A stretch of 64,000 nucleotides of DNA. Origin: Glossina fuscipes. Lineage: Eukaryota > Arthropoda > Insecta > Diptera > Glossinidae. Position 1 is the first letter of the stretch. Each line of letters begins with the position of its first letter. The stretch is from assembly GCF_014805625.2 (NCBI RefSeq), contig NW_023998416.1:30940068-31004067 (forward strand), written 5' to 3'. Positions 33,801 to 47,000 of the stretch are shown in pieces. The notes beneath the pieces are model-generated. The model was not told the origin of the DNA. It searched no databases and saw only the letters and a program-made list of their open reading frames with translations. The translations under genes were made by a program, and so were the position numbers.

Positions 33801-36789
33801 TTTCGAGTTTGCATGTTAATGCAAAATTATATACAGTTAGATGGCCACCAACCATATTGCGAAGTCCAATAGAAAAAGTGGTAATTCGGCGAATATCTGA
33901 TTCGCATTGGCTGACGTCGCGTTCACAATGGCTGACAATATAATTTATTTTAAATATTTTCGCGTATATTTTCTTTTTATTTTCTTACGCTTTATACTTT
34001 ACACATATATAGAAATATATATATATACGTATATATATATAATGAGTAGTTATTTATTATTAGCGAGAAAGGAAAAAAGAGCCGCGCTTATCAATTGCTT
34101 TCACGTTATCACTTTATCAGCACCTTTTGAAAAAAAAAATATTTATTATATAATATTTAGATGGAATTGAATTAAAATAATATCTTTTTTTTTTGTAAGG
34201 TGAACAAAAAATAAATGAAAAAAGAAAATATAAATATGTAATTAGGTAAGAATGAATCTTCAATACCCTCCTCATGCACGGAGTACATGAAAATGGTAAA
34301 GGTATGCTATAAATCTGGACATTTGGGACTGCCCTTCGGGTTAACTTATGGATTACACTGGTAACGATCGTCTTTCGTATGTGTTTGCTATAATCTGGAT
34401 TAACCTCTCTCTGTCTCTCTCCCTCTCTCTCTCTTCCTCTCTCTTCTATTACCAGTTGTATTTTGTCGTTTTTGTGCAATTTTCTGAAAAATTTTGAGTG
34501 GACGAACTGATGGCCAAACATGCTCGGTATTTGTGGACGAACTTCAAACACAGTGTTAGAATAGGGCAAGTCACTCCTTGTCAGGGTCTTTGCGCACCCT
34601 AGGAATGGACGTATGGGTCAGATAAATATAGCTATATCGATTCAGAATCCTTTACCGCCTAAGATTAGTAATATCACGATATTAAAGAGAATTTCAATAT
34701 TTACTTAAGAAATCTATGAACATCTTTTGTCGAAAGGTATAGCTCAGCAGGAGTAGTGACACCGATTTCAGAAAAATACTGTTCACGCAAGTACTTAAAA
34801 GATTCCTTTCAGATCAAAATGGTTTTTTCCTGCAATTTGGCGTATTAAGGGATGATATAGGCTAGTATTCACTAAAAAAAAGTAATTTTGTTTTTTAATC
34901 TATGTATAATAAATAAAAGAAAAATAGTTATTAATATTGCGAGCTTTTACATAAGAAAACCGTCTCGGTTTGTGTTGTATTTAAGATGAGTTCTTCGATC
35001 GATTAATCGACAAGATATGTTTTTTTAAAAGGTCTTCTCTTCTCTCTTCTTCTCTTCTTCAAGAAAAGACAGGCATGCTCTCACAAAAAGTTTTTCTGTT
35101 TTCGAGGACTCTCTTAAAAAATCTCCATACAGATCTCCATCTCTTAAAAGAAAGTTAGAGCAACAACGGAGAAATTTTTGTAAAAATATGACTCAAAATG
35201 TAGTGAGCATATGCTGCGGGAAGACTGACCACGGCCGTTTCAATACTTTATTTGTGAAAGAAGTTTCCTTGTTGATTTTTAGAGCTACGTCTTAGCTTTT
35301 GAGCACTTTGGAACAAGGTAAGGGTAATGGAAAAGTCGACATTGTTTCGCAGCGCATTAACGAGCCCAGTTGTTAGATAGTTCGAAAAATTAACAACCTT
35401 AACGAGGTGATTTTTCCGCTGTTCCTTTTTGCTCACCTCATTAGCACCAACTTTGATATGGGGCTTGATAGGCTCCTTTTCTGACATCAGAAAATCGGCA
35501 ATTATTTAATATACTGTTCGATAATAGTTATAGAATATGAACAGAGATCAGATTTTTTTTCTTATGGCAACACAATTACCCGTTTTGCGCCAGTCGTTTT
35601 AAAATCGTAATTGCATAGCATCACTAGTTTCCGGTGTTCTATGTTATGAGGCAAAGTTAAATTTAAAACAAAAAATCCTGTTGTGATTTTTTTTTTTTTT
35701 TTAACTTTTATAATTTCATTAAATACATTACGACAACATGTTACCAAATATTATAGTTAATGTAATTTGTTATAGTTGTTGCTCTTTATCAATATCCTTT
35801 TTATGGAGTTTTGCAGCACGAATACAGAAAGACGACTCTCTATATGAGTGTATGTTTGTATGTTTCTGTGTTTGGGTATATAGTTGTATTATAAAATCAA
35901 CATATAAAAGCAATATTTTTTTTTTTTTTTAGCCTGGCTGGCGTTGTTATGTTTGAGTGCGTTTTAGTGTAAAACTTTAGTTGTTTTTATTAATAAACAT
36001 TTTATGTTAATAATAACTATACGCGGATGTTTCAAAAAAAAAAAAAAAAAAATTCTAACACTTTAGTGCAATGCATTTTAACAAACAACATATGCTATAT
36101 ATTTAACTGGAATCCATTAAAAAGCAATGAGAATTAGATTAAACTCGAGTATTTTATGGGTAAGAGAAGGGACGGATTAACGCTAAACGAACTTAAGTGA
36201 AAAATATAATAGAATAATGGCGTTTTTAAACCATTGCACTCGCAATGACTTTATTTTCTTAAAATCGAATTGAATAAATATATCGAATTTCTTCATATAA
36301 AAGTCATAACAAAGGATATTGTCCGGAATCGATAAAGACAGTATATCCGAACTCAATGTTTTTTGTTCATGTCCCTCATTGCGTTCGTTATAGCATTCGT
36401 TAGCGAGGAATTGCTATTGAAATGGATGAGCTCTTGTCTCTATAGTAGATCGCTTTAACTGCATCATATCTGATTAATTTTCTGTGACGTGCGATGTGCC
36501 TTAAGGCAGCCACAGATCAATGGTTTCCCTTCGGTGATTAAGTCCAGCCCTGTGCTAATGTACACCGTTTTCTTCCTTCACTTTCGAATCGTAATCGCAT
36601 CTCCTTTAACTTGACTTATATAACTTCATTATATGGTGTTCATTAAAGTTTATGAATTTAAATTTAAAAAAATGTAAGAAGCGTTATTTTTCAACGAGGA
36701 CTCCATTCACTAGTGAATATTTCATCAATTCGCAAAAATGGGAAAAAGTGGACTCGTTCGTGGATTTAAACGTTATGCTCATGCGCTTT
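27891..36789. other. Gene-free AT-rich stretch
   Basis: Simple sequence is common: A-rich runs at 28395-28430 and 28500-28520, T-rich DNA at 29625-29860, TA runs at 33290-33370, 33525-33560 and 34010-34040, a CT-rich run at 34405-34450, and poly(A) near 36034. A weak match to the internal DINE-like module lies at 31130-31260 (TCGGCTTCAAATTTGG, AAAATGGGGAAAATTG). The long open frames at 28879, 29610 and 34117 follow these tracts. No gene is recognised. Confidence 0.55.
34405..34450. repeat. CT-rich microsatellite
   Basis: CTCTCTCTGTCTCTCTCCC continues with CTCTCTCTCTCTTCC; interrupted dinucleotide repeat. Confidence 0.8.
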
Positions 36790-37556
36790 AACGCACATTG
36801 CACATTGCAGGTTCTTTAAATAAAGCTAGATTAAACCTTAATTTTATTAAACGGTGGTCTGGAGAGCTTGACGAAAAGGCTATACATGAGCTTAGTGACA
36901 ACCAATATTCGAGTATGCGTCTGTTGTGCTGTCTCTGGTCTTCCTCTAAGCGCTACGTATATTTAACAAAATTCGCTCAAAAGCATTTCGTTCTCTCCCG
37001 TTCAGGAGCTTACGTTTGGCCCCACTGGTCTCTTAGCCTTCTTATGAAAATAGATTGCTTTTGTTGGCCTCACCGCCGCTTGAGAAACGCAGATTTATCT
37101 TTGGTGTTTCCTTCTTAATTAATTTAATAAATGGTATCATCGACTCGCCGACATTAGTTGATCAAGTCAACTTCAATATCCCTAGTAGTTCTTTAGGAAC
37201 TTTATCCTCATCAAGCTTGGTCAATGCAGATATAATTACGAGTTTTGTAGTCCCTGTTAGGGTCATTTGCAAGAATCTGAATGATATCTATAGCTTAAAC
37301 CCGGTGTTCGATTCTTTGAATACTATCAAATCAACTCCCCTAAATACGGCCGCTTAACCTATGTCGTAGCTAAATTATCTTTTAATCTATCTTCGTGGGA
37401 CTCGAAAAATGGACTTTATATTTCTTTAAATACTTTTTAGTAATTATTGATAATACTTAGCATAAGACTAATTTCTCACAGTCAATTGAATTCGGCTGTT
37501 AATTTGTTTTAGATGAATCCTTTGTGTAAATAGAATTAATAAATAAATAAATAAAT
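36790..37556 (+). pseudogene. Non-LTR retrotransposon (Jockey-like) 3' end, decayed
   Basis: A broken open frame shows the C-terminal region of a LINE reverse transcriptase protein. NFIKRWSGELDE is followed, across frameshifts, by text replacing the usual LEYGSVVWSP region, then LEKRRFIFGVSFLINLINGI, IDSPTLVDQVNFNIPS, VRVICKNLNDIYSLNPVFDS and LNTIKSTPL, ending with TAA at 37355. These match the usual order RR...GVSFLxKLINGxIDSPxLL, FNIPxR, FRxLCxxFNxxYSL. A 3' UTR of about 180 bases ends in an AATAAATAAATAAATAAA tail at 37536-37556, typical of this clade. The endonuclease and RT catalytic core are absent (5' truncation). Dead copy. Confidence 0.82.
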
Positions 37557-40500
37557 TGATAGTTTTAAGAGGACATTTTTTCGTTTTCTACTCAAATAAA
37601 TCATACAAGTATTAAGATAGAACGTGTCATCCAAGGAATTTTCGGTCGTTAATGTTATGAAATTTCACGATAGTTTGGCTTGTTCAAGGAAAATTTACCT
37701 TGAATAAGTTTCTGACCTCCAGTTTATGTCGATGTGTAACATCCTCTGAACGTAACTTAAGATTTTCAGTTTAGATCTTTGCAGACAACAGTTGTCAGGG
37801 AACGTATTATAAATTCTCCCGAAATTCTAAAAAATTTTTAAACGCTACTCACCATTACATTATTTCAGAAGAGCGCCGTATATAGCACTTTGCGTACACG
37901 TAAAACGGGGTATTTTACAAACCAATTTCTAGCTGCCCGGTCAGTTGTTCCTTCTTCAGCGTACACACTGCATATTTTTCCAGCTGTCCCAAAGCATTGT
38001 ATGTCGAAGATGCACTTTTCGATTCTCCAATTCGGAGATTAAAAAAACAGTTGAATGTACCATGCACCAGAATGTACCATGGCGCCAGAATTAAAAAACA
38101 TGTTTCTTTTTGGATTCGTGCTAGAACAAGAAATTCTTGTAAAAAATGTGTATTTTCTCTCATTGACGAACCGTGTTATTTCGAAATCGTGCAATAAAAA
38201 GACCTGGGTCTAAATGGATTTTACTGGGAAATGTTGAAAAAGGGATTTAATTCTGCAGACTCATATTAAATGCCGGAGAAGAGCTGCAAGACAAGTTCTG
38301 ATATTTTAAAGGCAATCGATCCTCTGGTCCGACATCATTATTTCATGTGTTTATGTTATCCGTATCCCTTAAATTCTCGCAACGATCTTACTGCTCGCAA
38401 CGATTTACTAACTTGTTTACTTCCTCAGCAAAGTGCTCCTAGTTTTATTTATGTAGTTTGATTGACATGGCAGTTTATATGAGTTTTTCACTAGAAAAGA
38501 CATTTTCTGCATTTCGTTTTCTTGTTTTTTTTGCGGCTGCTTAGTATGAAAATTCGATCTAATGTGAATAATTTTTTTGCTTCTTCTTTTATGTTCACTA
38601 ATTGCATAGTTAAAAAGTTAGCAATTAAAGCGAAAATTACTCAATTAAATGAGATATAAATAATTAATTCTTAAAAAGAGTAATAAAAATATAAAAAAAA
38701 AGATTAATAATTCTTTTAGAATTCTTATGAGTACTTTTTAACTCAGTCATAGAAAGTTGAACATAGAAATCATTAAGCAAACACGCATGTGTTACAGCAG
38801 GTAACTAGTAAATGTAAAAAGAATCCAAATATTGAATGAGTCTTCTTCTTGCTTACCCTCACACACCATTAATTGCTTCATTCTGATATTTAGAATTGAA
38901 ATGAAATTCTTTTCCTTAAGAGAGAAATACAAGGGTATTATTACAGTTTTCGCACAATAAATCAACGTGTTAAACACGCCATATATTAATAGAAATTATT
39001 CGATAAGATAAAACCTGAGCATTAAGAGAAATTTAGATATACACTATTTTTCTATGATCATCGGTCAGTGGATCTGTAAATTGAGTGAGGGGTAATTAAT
39101 CGTTTTTATACACTTCTCCTAGCTATTCGTTAAGAGAAATTTGAATAGACTTTTATTATATTTACTAAGCGAAAAACGGGAATTGAAGAGATTGCATTTC
39201 TTTTTAATTTTCCAATTTTTCTGATTGAGTTTCTAAGATTGTCTTCCTTCAAAACCGATGTTCCTTTCACATCTTACCAGTGCTTTTACACATATGACTT
39301 CAAGAAAGTTCAGTTTCTTCCGATTTGGTTCAACAGTGGTGTCAAACTGTCAAATCGGATAAGAGTCACGACTAAGAAGTCGGTTTTCGACAATTCCAAT
39401 CTCAGCATCGTTGACCATAGGTGGTCGTAGCTATATGAACGAATTAATGCTTAGCGGGCAAGTAAAGCATTACAACTTTCCACTTTCTCTACCTGTGACG
39501 CGCGTAAGGGACTTTGACTGAGTCATGCCCAGAAAAAAATAAATAAATTCGTCAAGTATGACATTTGGAAGCAATGCACAAAGTTTCTATTGCACATTTC
39601 TGCACATCTGTTACATTTGGAATCGCAAATTTAATATACCCTAACCTGCGGTGAATGAGTAAAAAAAATTAGACGCGAAAGTATAAATTCGACTTTTATG
39701 TATATGTGTTACATGATGTGTATATTCATGTTCATCTATTCCACGAGTATTGTGTAAATGAAATATCTTATGTGTAAATCGTCAAGTTACTGATCTGTAA
39801 TAAATCTGTTGTTAGGACAGCAACTTTTATTGTAAAACATATGATTTAATGCCAGTAAGTGAAGTATAAAGCATGCACGTACATATGTAATTAATTATTA
39901 ATTTACAAAAAGATTCTATGTAAACATAAGCAATGAATTTTGTGATTTAACTTATATAACAGCATTTTTTAGAATTTGTCCAGCAGACCATCTCCACTAT
40001 GTTCAGAAAATAACAGAAGCTTTTTCACCCATTTATCATAAACAATAAGTATTTCAACTAAGTTTCAAGGAGAATACACTCTTAATTATTTTGTGTTATG
40101 GCTAAGACCATAAACTAATGCTTAAATACATTTGGAAAAATTGTTATCTTATATACAATTGCGTCAAAAAGCCTTCAAGGATGCTTTTGGATGAATTCAT
40201 TACAGTTTCATAAAATAGTGGGATAATTAAATAATTTTGCTTTTTTTCATAAGTAATTTGGAAGAATAATGTCGGACATTAAAAATGAATAACAGTTCGG
40301 TCGATGTACTGTATCAAGAAAACGTAGCATGTCTTTTAGATAGTAGTATATATAGCGACTCAACGAATGGCAAGATTTCATTAAAAAATCTCGCAATTAA
40401 GGTTCGTAGGATGAGTACAAAAATAAAGAGCAGGCTTCAAAAGAACTGTTGACTTGAGAGCGGTTTAACACGAGTACCCGGCTCGTGACCGTGAGCCGAC

Positions 40501-41929
40501 CGCCCCCATTGCTTGTGATAATTGCCCTTAGTTTGGCGCCCCATTACTCCTGGAATCCCAGATCAAGAGGACAAAGTTACATGGCCTGAACCAACAAACT
40601 TTAATAGTCTCGGAAATTGAATTATGAAGGATTGGTTTGCTTTCTGCTGCTTTAGCATTAGCTTTGCTTTTATTAGAAAATTTAATGCTGGACAATTTGC
40701 TGAAGCGTTGAAGATATTTTGTATTACTAATCGATCTATTCTAGCAATGGGTTCTATACAATTGACTTCTATGCTGTTAACAACAACATTTACACGAATC
40801 TTCTTGAGATTTATTGCACTTTTCCATGGCCATCTCCTTCTGCTGCTATTATAAACATCTACCATAAACTATATATTCTATGAATTCCCTGACATAGGTC
40901 AGACTTCTTTAGCTACGTTTGGCGGAGCTAATACGTACTCAAAATCCCGTTTCCTTATTTACTTGCCTTTTGTAACCAAGAAGAGAGATTTTCGATCAAT
41001 ATAACGAAAACTATGGAACTAAGAAAAGCTTATAATTGGCTTTTGTGGCTTATAGACATTTAATGAAATATTTTCATGCAAGGATACTGGCCTGATTGCT
41101 GGCGATTTAATCTTTAGATATCAGAATGCAAAATGCAAAAATATATTTATCACCAGTCATGCATTGTGGAAGTGCAAGTTTCAATAAAACATAAATTTTG
41201 ATAAAATCAAATTGTGGAAAACATACAAATACCCGTACAAACAATACAACCCAATCACTCATATGTCACTAACGATGGAATACATACTGTACGAAGACAA
41301 CGTATGACAATATATCACTGATAATAAAATTCGTGTTGAAATTGCAATGTAAACATACAAACATAACAACACATAAACACACACATGCATATACACGCGC
41401 ACACATTTATGTTATAGGCACATGCGTACATACAATGTGCAACATTGTCTGCGTATATATGCATACGTAGAATAAATAAAATTGAGTTGTATTGCATAGC
41501 AAAAGAAAAAGAAGATGCATTCATGCAATGCCAGCCTCTAGCATAGGCATATAAACGCACGATATGTAAATGTAGAAGATACGTACGGACAAACACATCA
41601 GGAAAAAAGTGTTGCTATTGTTGATTTGGTTGTGTTGTCATTATTATTGTTGTTGTTGGAAGTTCATAAAATTCATAAATTTGCAACTCTTGCCAAATAC
41701 AATGAATGCTAGAATGCTATGGAAAGATGCAGTTGCAAGATATCGAAGCCTAACAAGTTGCACTCAAAAACAATTACAACAACAAAAACAACATTATTGA
41801 CTCGAACCCCGTTATCATCATCATTGTTATTGTGGCTGCTGCTGAAGCTTTTGTTTTTCTGCTCTTGGTTGTTGTTGATGGAATTATTTGTTCGCACATT
41901 GTCGAAAGATATGATTTTACCCACCATCA

Positions 41930-41995
41930 TCGTCGTCGTCATCATCATCATCGTCATCATCATCATCACCATCATCATCACCATCATCACCCCCG
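41930..41995. repeat. (ATC/CAT)n trinucleotide repeat
   Basis: CATCATCGTCGTCGTCATC is followed by runs of CATCATCAT and CACCATCATCATCACC. It reads as poly-His in one frame and poly-Met/Met-Thr on the other strand. Confidence 0.88.
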
Positions 41996-42517
41996 TCTGA
42001 GCAAACAAGAAGACAGCAATTCCCGTCATATGTAATAAAGTGAGGCGTTAACACAAATGCCACCCACTCTTACCGCTTTTTTGTTCATTCGTTCATTCAT
42101 TCATTCACTCACTCACTTATTCAATTCGTACATTTGTTCACTTTACACTTGCACTTCAGTAGTCAGCAGCCGTATGTCGGTTTCGTATGCAAAAATGCAA
42201 TTTTCCTCTGTCAGCCGTCTTTCTGTGTGCCTATGTATGTGTTTCATTTCTCTTAAAATTTTCGTTTTTTCTTTATTTTTTTTTTTTCATTTCAAAAAGC
42301 TATTGTTGTTGTTTTGTTCTTTTCTTATCTTTCTGCTTCCATAACATTTTCATCTCCGTATACCTTACAATTGACCACAACTGGTCCATTCGTTCTCTCT
42401 GTTGCTTCGCTTTTCATTAATTTTTTTTTGCATTTCTCACCCAAAACAATAGAGTCATAGATCACCGCCTATAGCCTTGTATTGCAGATGCAATTCGAAT
42501 TGTTTATTCGTGTGACT

Positions 42518-42556
42518 GTTGTTGTTGTTGTTGTTTGTTGTTATTGTTGTTGTAGT
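42518..42556. repeat. (TTG)n microsatellite
   Basis: GTTGTTGTTGTTGTTGTTTG with TTGTTATTGTTGTTG following; interrupted. A similar perfect run stands at 547-564. Confidence 0.85.
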
Positions 42557-43285
42557 TGTTATTGCTATTGTTAGTTATTGTTAGTGTTTGGGATTGCAGG
42601 CAGGGTGGACATAAAGAAAATTGACTTGTCAACAGCAGTTATTAATAATTTTTGTGTTGTTCTCCATTATTATCTTGATTTTTGAATTTTTACAAATTGT
42701 AACAAAACCTTTTAATCATTGAATATGTAAATAATGGATATGTAAAGAAGGCAAACTAAGGCAATATATAATCAGATTTAATTTTCTAGAAAACAATCCA
42801 TGTATTCATCTTTATGAGGAATTTAACGTGAACACCTTATATATACATAAATAATAATAAAATGAATTTTCAATTAATTTATTTTTAATTCAATTACATT
42901 TTAGTTTCGTAGTTAACGGGTATGAGTTCTGTATAATGTAACGGAAGATGTTTTGTGTATGGGATTACATTACTTCCTTACTCTATTCGTGTAAGGCTAA
43001 GTCAAAAACCTACTCACTTTAGAAGAACAAGTCAATCTTTTACGGCTTTTTGATTTGTGAAGCAAGCAAGAAAATTATATTTGTTTGCGATCGTATCGGT
43101 GATGGATATAGATCCATCACCGTTATGTTGTAAAAATTTGAAAAGAAAAACGCAAGTGTTTAGTCCTTTTGCACGCAAAACTTCCAATGTTTCAACCAAA
43201 ATTTGAAGTCAAGAGTTTTATTTTTGCTGGTAGGAGCATGTTCACAGCATACATTACACTGACAGACAAATGGGAATGCTTAAAT

Positions 43286-43415
43286 TGATTCAACATTTGA
43301 TGCTGATCGGGAATATATATACTTTTGTCGGGTCTCTAAAGCTTCCTTCTGGGCAAATCGCAAATGTTTTGACAAAAGCAATGTACCTCCCATCCTTTGG
43401 TAATGGATCTAAAAA
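43286..43415 (-). repeat. DINE-1/INE-1-like fragment
   Basis: GATGCTGATCGGGAATATAT, ATACTTTTGTCGGGTCTC, TAAAGCTTCCTTCTGGGC, CAAATGTTTTGACAAAAGC form the end module of the DINE-like family in the orientation opposite to the 1515 and 57044 copies. It is one of the best preserved fragments in the window. Confidence 0.6.
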
Positions 43416-43596
43416 GCACAACAATAAGTAAAACTGAAAATGCGTGAATATAAACCAAATACGAAAATTATATTCAGCTGTAGTCAAGTTGTCTATGCTC
43501 GCCGCATTCTTCTTTAAAGAAACGCAAGTAATAGAAATTAAATTTCAATAACATATACTATTGGCTAATTGTTCTGCATTTCTTGGAGCATATAAG

Positions 43597-44060
43597 TTGT
43601 CAGGACCAAAGTGAACCGTTCGTTTTGGCCTCACAGTTAATTGCAGGGTTTCATATGAATATTTATATATGACGACGCTATCTAGAAGAACTATTAATAA
43701 AAGGACAGTATATCGAAAGCGAAGTCCTGTCAGCTGATTTCGAACTTCTCTGTAGTTGAACGGCGGTTGCGTTGGCTTAGGAGTTCACTTGCAATTTGTT
43801 TCTGTATTGATTGTGGGGATTGTGCCTCTGCACTAGTTGTGTACAAGCTTTTTTTCTTTGTTTTTCTCCTTCTTATTTATTTATACATGAATTATTATTT
43901 AATAATTTTTTTTTTCTTTACTTCTCCTTATGTACTTTATATTAGTTTAATATTAATTAGTTGTAAGATTTACTTGTAAGAGTCAGTCGATTTCGAAATT
44001 AATTTGTGTTAGTTGAGTTTCATGTGTAAGTAAATAAAGTGAATAAACAAATAAAAAAAG
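43597..44060 (+). mobile_element. Possible second solo LTR, ends not defined
   Basis: The sequence has the composition and layout of a retroviral-type LTR: TGTCAGGACCAAAGTG near the left, AATAAAAGGACAGTATATCG followed by GAAGTCCTGTCAGCTG, a GT-rich R-like part, and GTAAGTAAATAAAGTG with AATAAAC near the right. I could not find matching TG/CA inverted ends or a target duplication, so the assignment is tentative. Confidence 0.28.
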
Positions 44061-47000
44061 CAAGCGATTAATTGTTGCTTGTAGCGTTTGGCATTAATCG
44101 ATGCTTTAGATTTTAAGGGCTAATAGTCCGTCTCGAAGTCACCATCGGTGGGACGAATGGATATTCCCATGACTTTTTACATCTCGGATTCTCACAATAA
44201 ACTCACTTTTCTGCCTTAGTGAGAATACGATGCAAAGAGGCCTCTTTTGGGCATCGTTCGTGCGAAGAAAAAATACTGTTGTCGAACGCTCATAATTTGG
44301 CACGAAACGCGACACTTTCGTTGTTAGAAAGAGTAATTTTATGTTGCGATGTGTGTTGCTATTATGCTTTCTAACTACTGCCAGATATTGAAATTATAAA
44401 GAAGAACACAAGTGTAGACATGCATGTCCTCTAGACGAGGTATTAAGGCTATCTACGGGGACATCTAAGAGCAAATGGGCAAATCTTCCTTATTAACGAA
44501 GCCATTTAAACAAATATGAGCTTCAACTTACATGCACGAAACGTACTACAAATAGATTCCTAATGTTTCTAATAAATTTCTATAGGCTGTGGCGGTGCGA
44601 ATTCTTTCCATAGTGATTTATTTTGCTAAACAGTAGTGAATATAAACATTAATTTTGTGGTTTTCTGAATAAAAAAGAACCTTAACGGTATGGCGTTTAA
44701 ATAACATACATAGCGCTAATTGGAGGGCCCCATCTGTAAGAGAATGTACAATCCGAGCAACTACTGCGTCACTCTTGCATATGACAATAGAAAGCATTTT
44801 TTAAACATCTGCTGAAAACTGATAATAGCTGCGCTGCATCTGTTGTTTAAAACACACAAATTCCTATTGACTTACTTGCTTAGCAGAAGAATATGTTCAA
44901 TATTAATTAAAATTTTTCATTAAAACATATTGAAGGATCTTAGATAACTCGACTACATTTCTATTATATTTCTACTTTCGTTTATAATAATAAAAAAATA
45001 CAATGTTTTAATCACCTGCTGTGATATTTTGACATCACAAAAAAAAAAAAAACTCTTTGAGTGCAGCGAGATTTATTGCAAATGCATCCGATATCCTATT
45101 GTTGTATTGCGTAACATTGACATTTTCTCGATTTTCACCTTTTCCTCCACAAAGACAAATTAAAGCAATGGAAATTCTTATGGGAATGTTTTTGCACTTT
45201 AAATACCTAAATGCTGTTTGCAATTTCTCATCAAAGAATGGGAGGAACAAACCTCTTTAAAAAATAGAAATCACTCATAAATCCTTATGCCATTCTCTTT
45301 ATATTATATATAAAGAAAACTCGGAATACCTTAAGTTAAAAGGCAAGTTTTACTTTAATCTCACCATATGGATGTTGTACGGTAAGACTATTGTAAACCA
45401 CTCAGCACATCATTATCCCGTACTAAAATTGTAACAATAAATGTATATATGTGCAGCTCTCTCTCTCTCGCTTCCTCTTTCTGCTATCCTAGTATCCTAA
45501 TAAGCGTAAACAATACGGATTAAAAAATGTTTTTATACGCATTTCACAACAAGATACAAATCTTTGCTTAATAAATTTCCTCTACTGGTTTGACTGCTTC
45601 GTTAGTGATTCCGTTGCTGCTGTACACTCACTCATGCGACAATGTAACATGAAATTATCTGTGGCTGTGTTATATCTTCAATCTTTGTGTTTCCTGCATT
45701 TACTTCTCTAACAATGATCCGTTTAAGTACTCGTTGTCAACGCATACCGGCATATCATACATATATTTATACATTTTTTATTCCATCTTTACTACATATA
45801 ATATAAGTATCATATGTTGTCTATCAGCGCACAATTATTATTGTTTAAATGTGTTGCTACTATATATTGTGCATATGTGTATGTATATGTATATATAGAT
45901 TAGAGTTTTGATTTATATCTGTGTGACAAGTTAGTATTAAATAAGAAAGAAAAAGAAAAAAACAAAAAAGGGAAGGGAAAGAGGGCAAAAAAAAACCTAA
46001 GAACTAAAAGAATTCAACACTAGATTAACGTCAAACCCTTAATGCGGATAAGTATTTGTTTTGTCTAATGGTGTCGTCTATTTGTGAGGGTGTATGTATG
46101 TGCGTTTGTGCAATATATATATTTGCGATCAATGCAGACATATTGTTCCAAAAAAAGAAGAATCTTTTCAATATGGCCATAATCAATACTTAAGCTGTGA
46201 TATAAAATTCAAGCGCGTATACGAATCTTTAGATTTTCTATCGTCTGCCCTTCTCACACCCACTCAGATATCTATGCAAGTTAATAGCAAAGTCCGTGTT
46301 TTTTTTTTATTTTACAAACGTTTCGCAACTAAAGCTACTTTCACCTTGAAAAGAAAATCTAAAATAGTTTGTTTAAAAAATATTGAAAGTTAATAACATA
46401 TATAGTAACTAAAGTGTGCTTCCAAGTTCCAATGTAAACAAGCATGAATCGGTTGAGTGATGCCGCGACGTTTACGCAAAATTCGACACCGATATGTTGA
46501 TTTCTGCAGCAAGGAGAATGCTTATTGGCGCATGGCCTGGCAGGGGTCACTCGATTGGGATCTCGATTACTGACTAAACCCGTGAGCTTCTCTTTCAAAT
46601 CTTCTGACAAAATAAATGCACCGCTACCCTCGTAATAATAACAATAATGTGTTCTGTATAATGGTGTCATAGATCTCTGATCATCTATGACATAATATAT
46701 TGCTTATCCTGTAAGAGCCGTAGTAGAGTAGTAGCTGCCGCAACCATCAGTAGTGTATCATAATTACCATAAAATTTCTATTTTATAAAAATACTTAATT
46801 GCTTCCACTAATGGTTTCCTTTAGCAAGTTAAGTGTAATTTTAGCTACTTTCTCTTTTAAAGTATTTTTTTTTTTTTTTGCAGGAACGTATTAACTAAGC
46901 GTTTAGTTAAGACTCAGCTGTTTTTCCATTTCATGATTTGACATTATTAAACCCGTAATTATAACTTCAGTTTAATAATTACTATGTTTTTCTTTCGGTT

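Larger units (their letters stand above)
37557..43285. other. Gene-free AT-rich stretch
   Basis: Contains a GC-richer patch with a CGGCTC/GAGCCG hairpin at 40471-40510, CA-rich patches at 41370-41405, an ATC/CAT repeat at 41930-41995, ATTC repeats near 42085-42110 and a TTG repeat at 42518-42556. Open frames at 37915-38163 (minus) and 40563-40865 (minus) show no family I recognise. Confidence 0.5.

Noticed and set aside
34117..34569. 150 aa minus-strand open frame
   Set aside because: It is generated by the CT-rich microsatellite and AT-rich flanks; no domain, no splice context.
41709..42035. Overlapping His-rich, Ile-rich and Met-rich frames
   Set aside because: They are the different readings of the ATC/CAT trinucleotide repeat.
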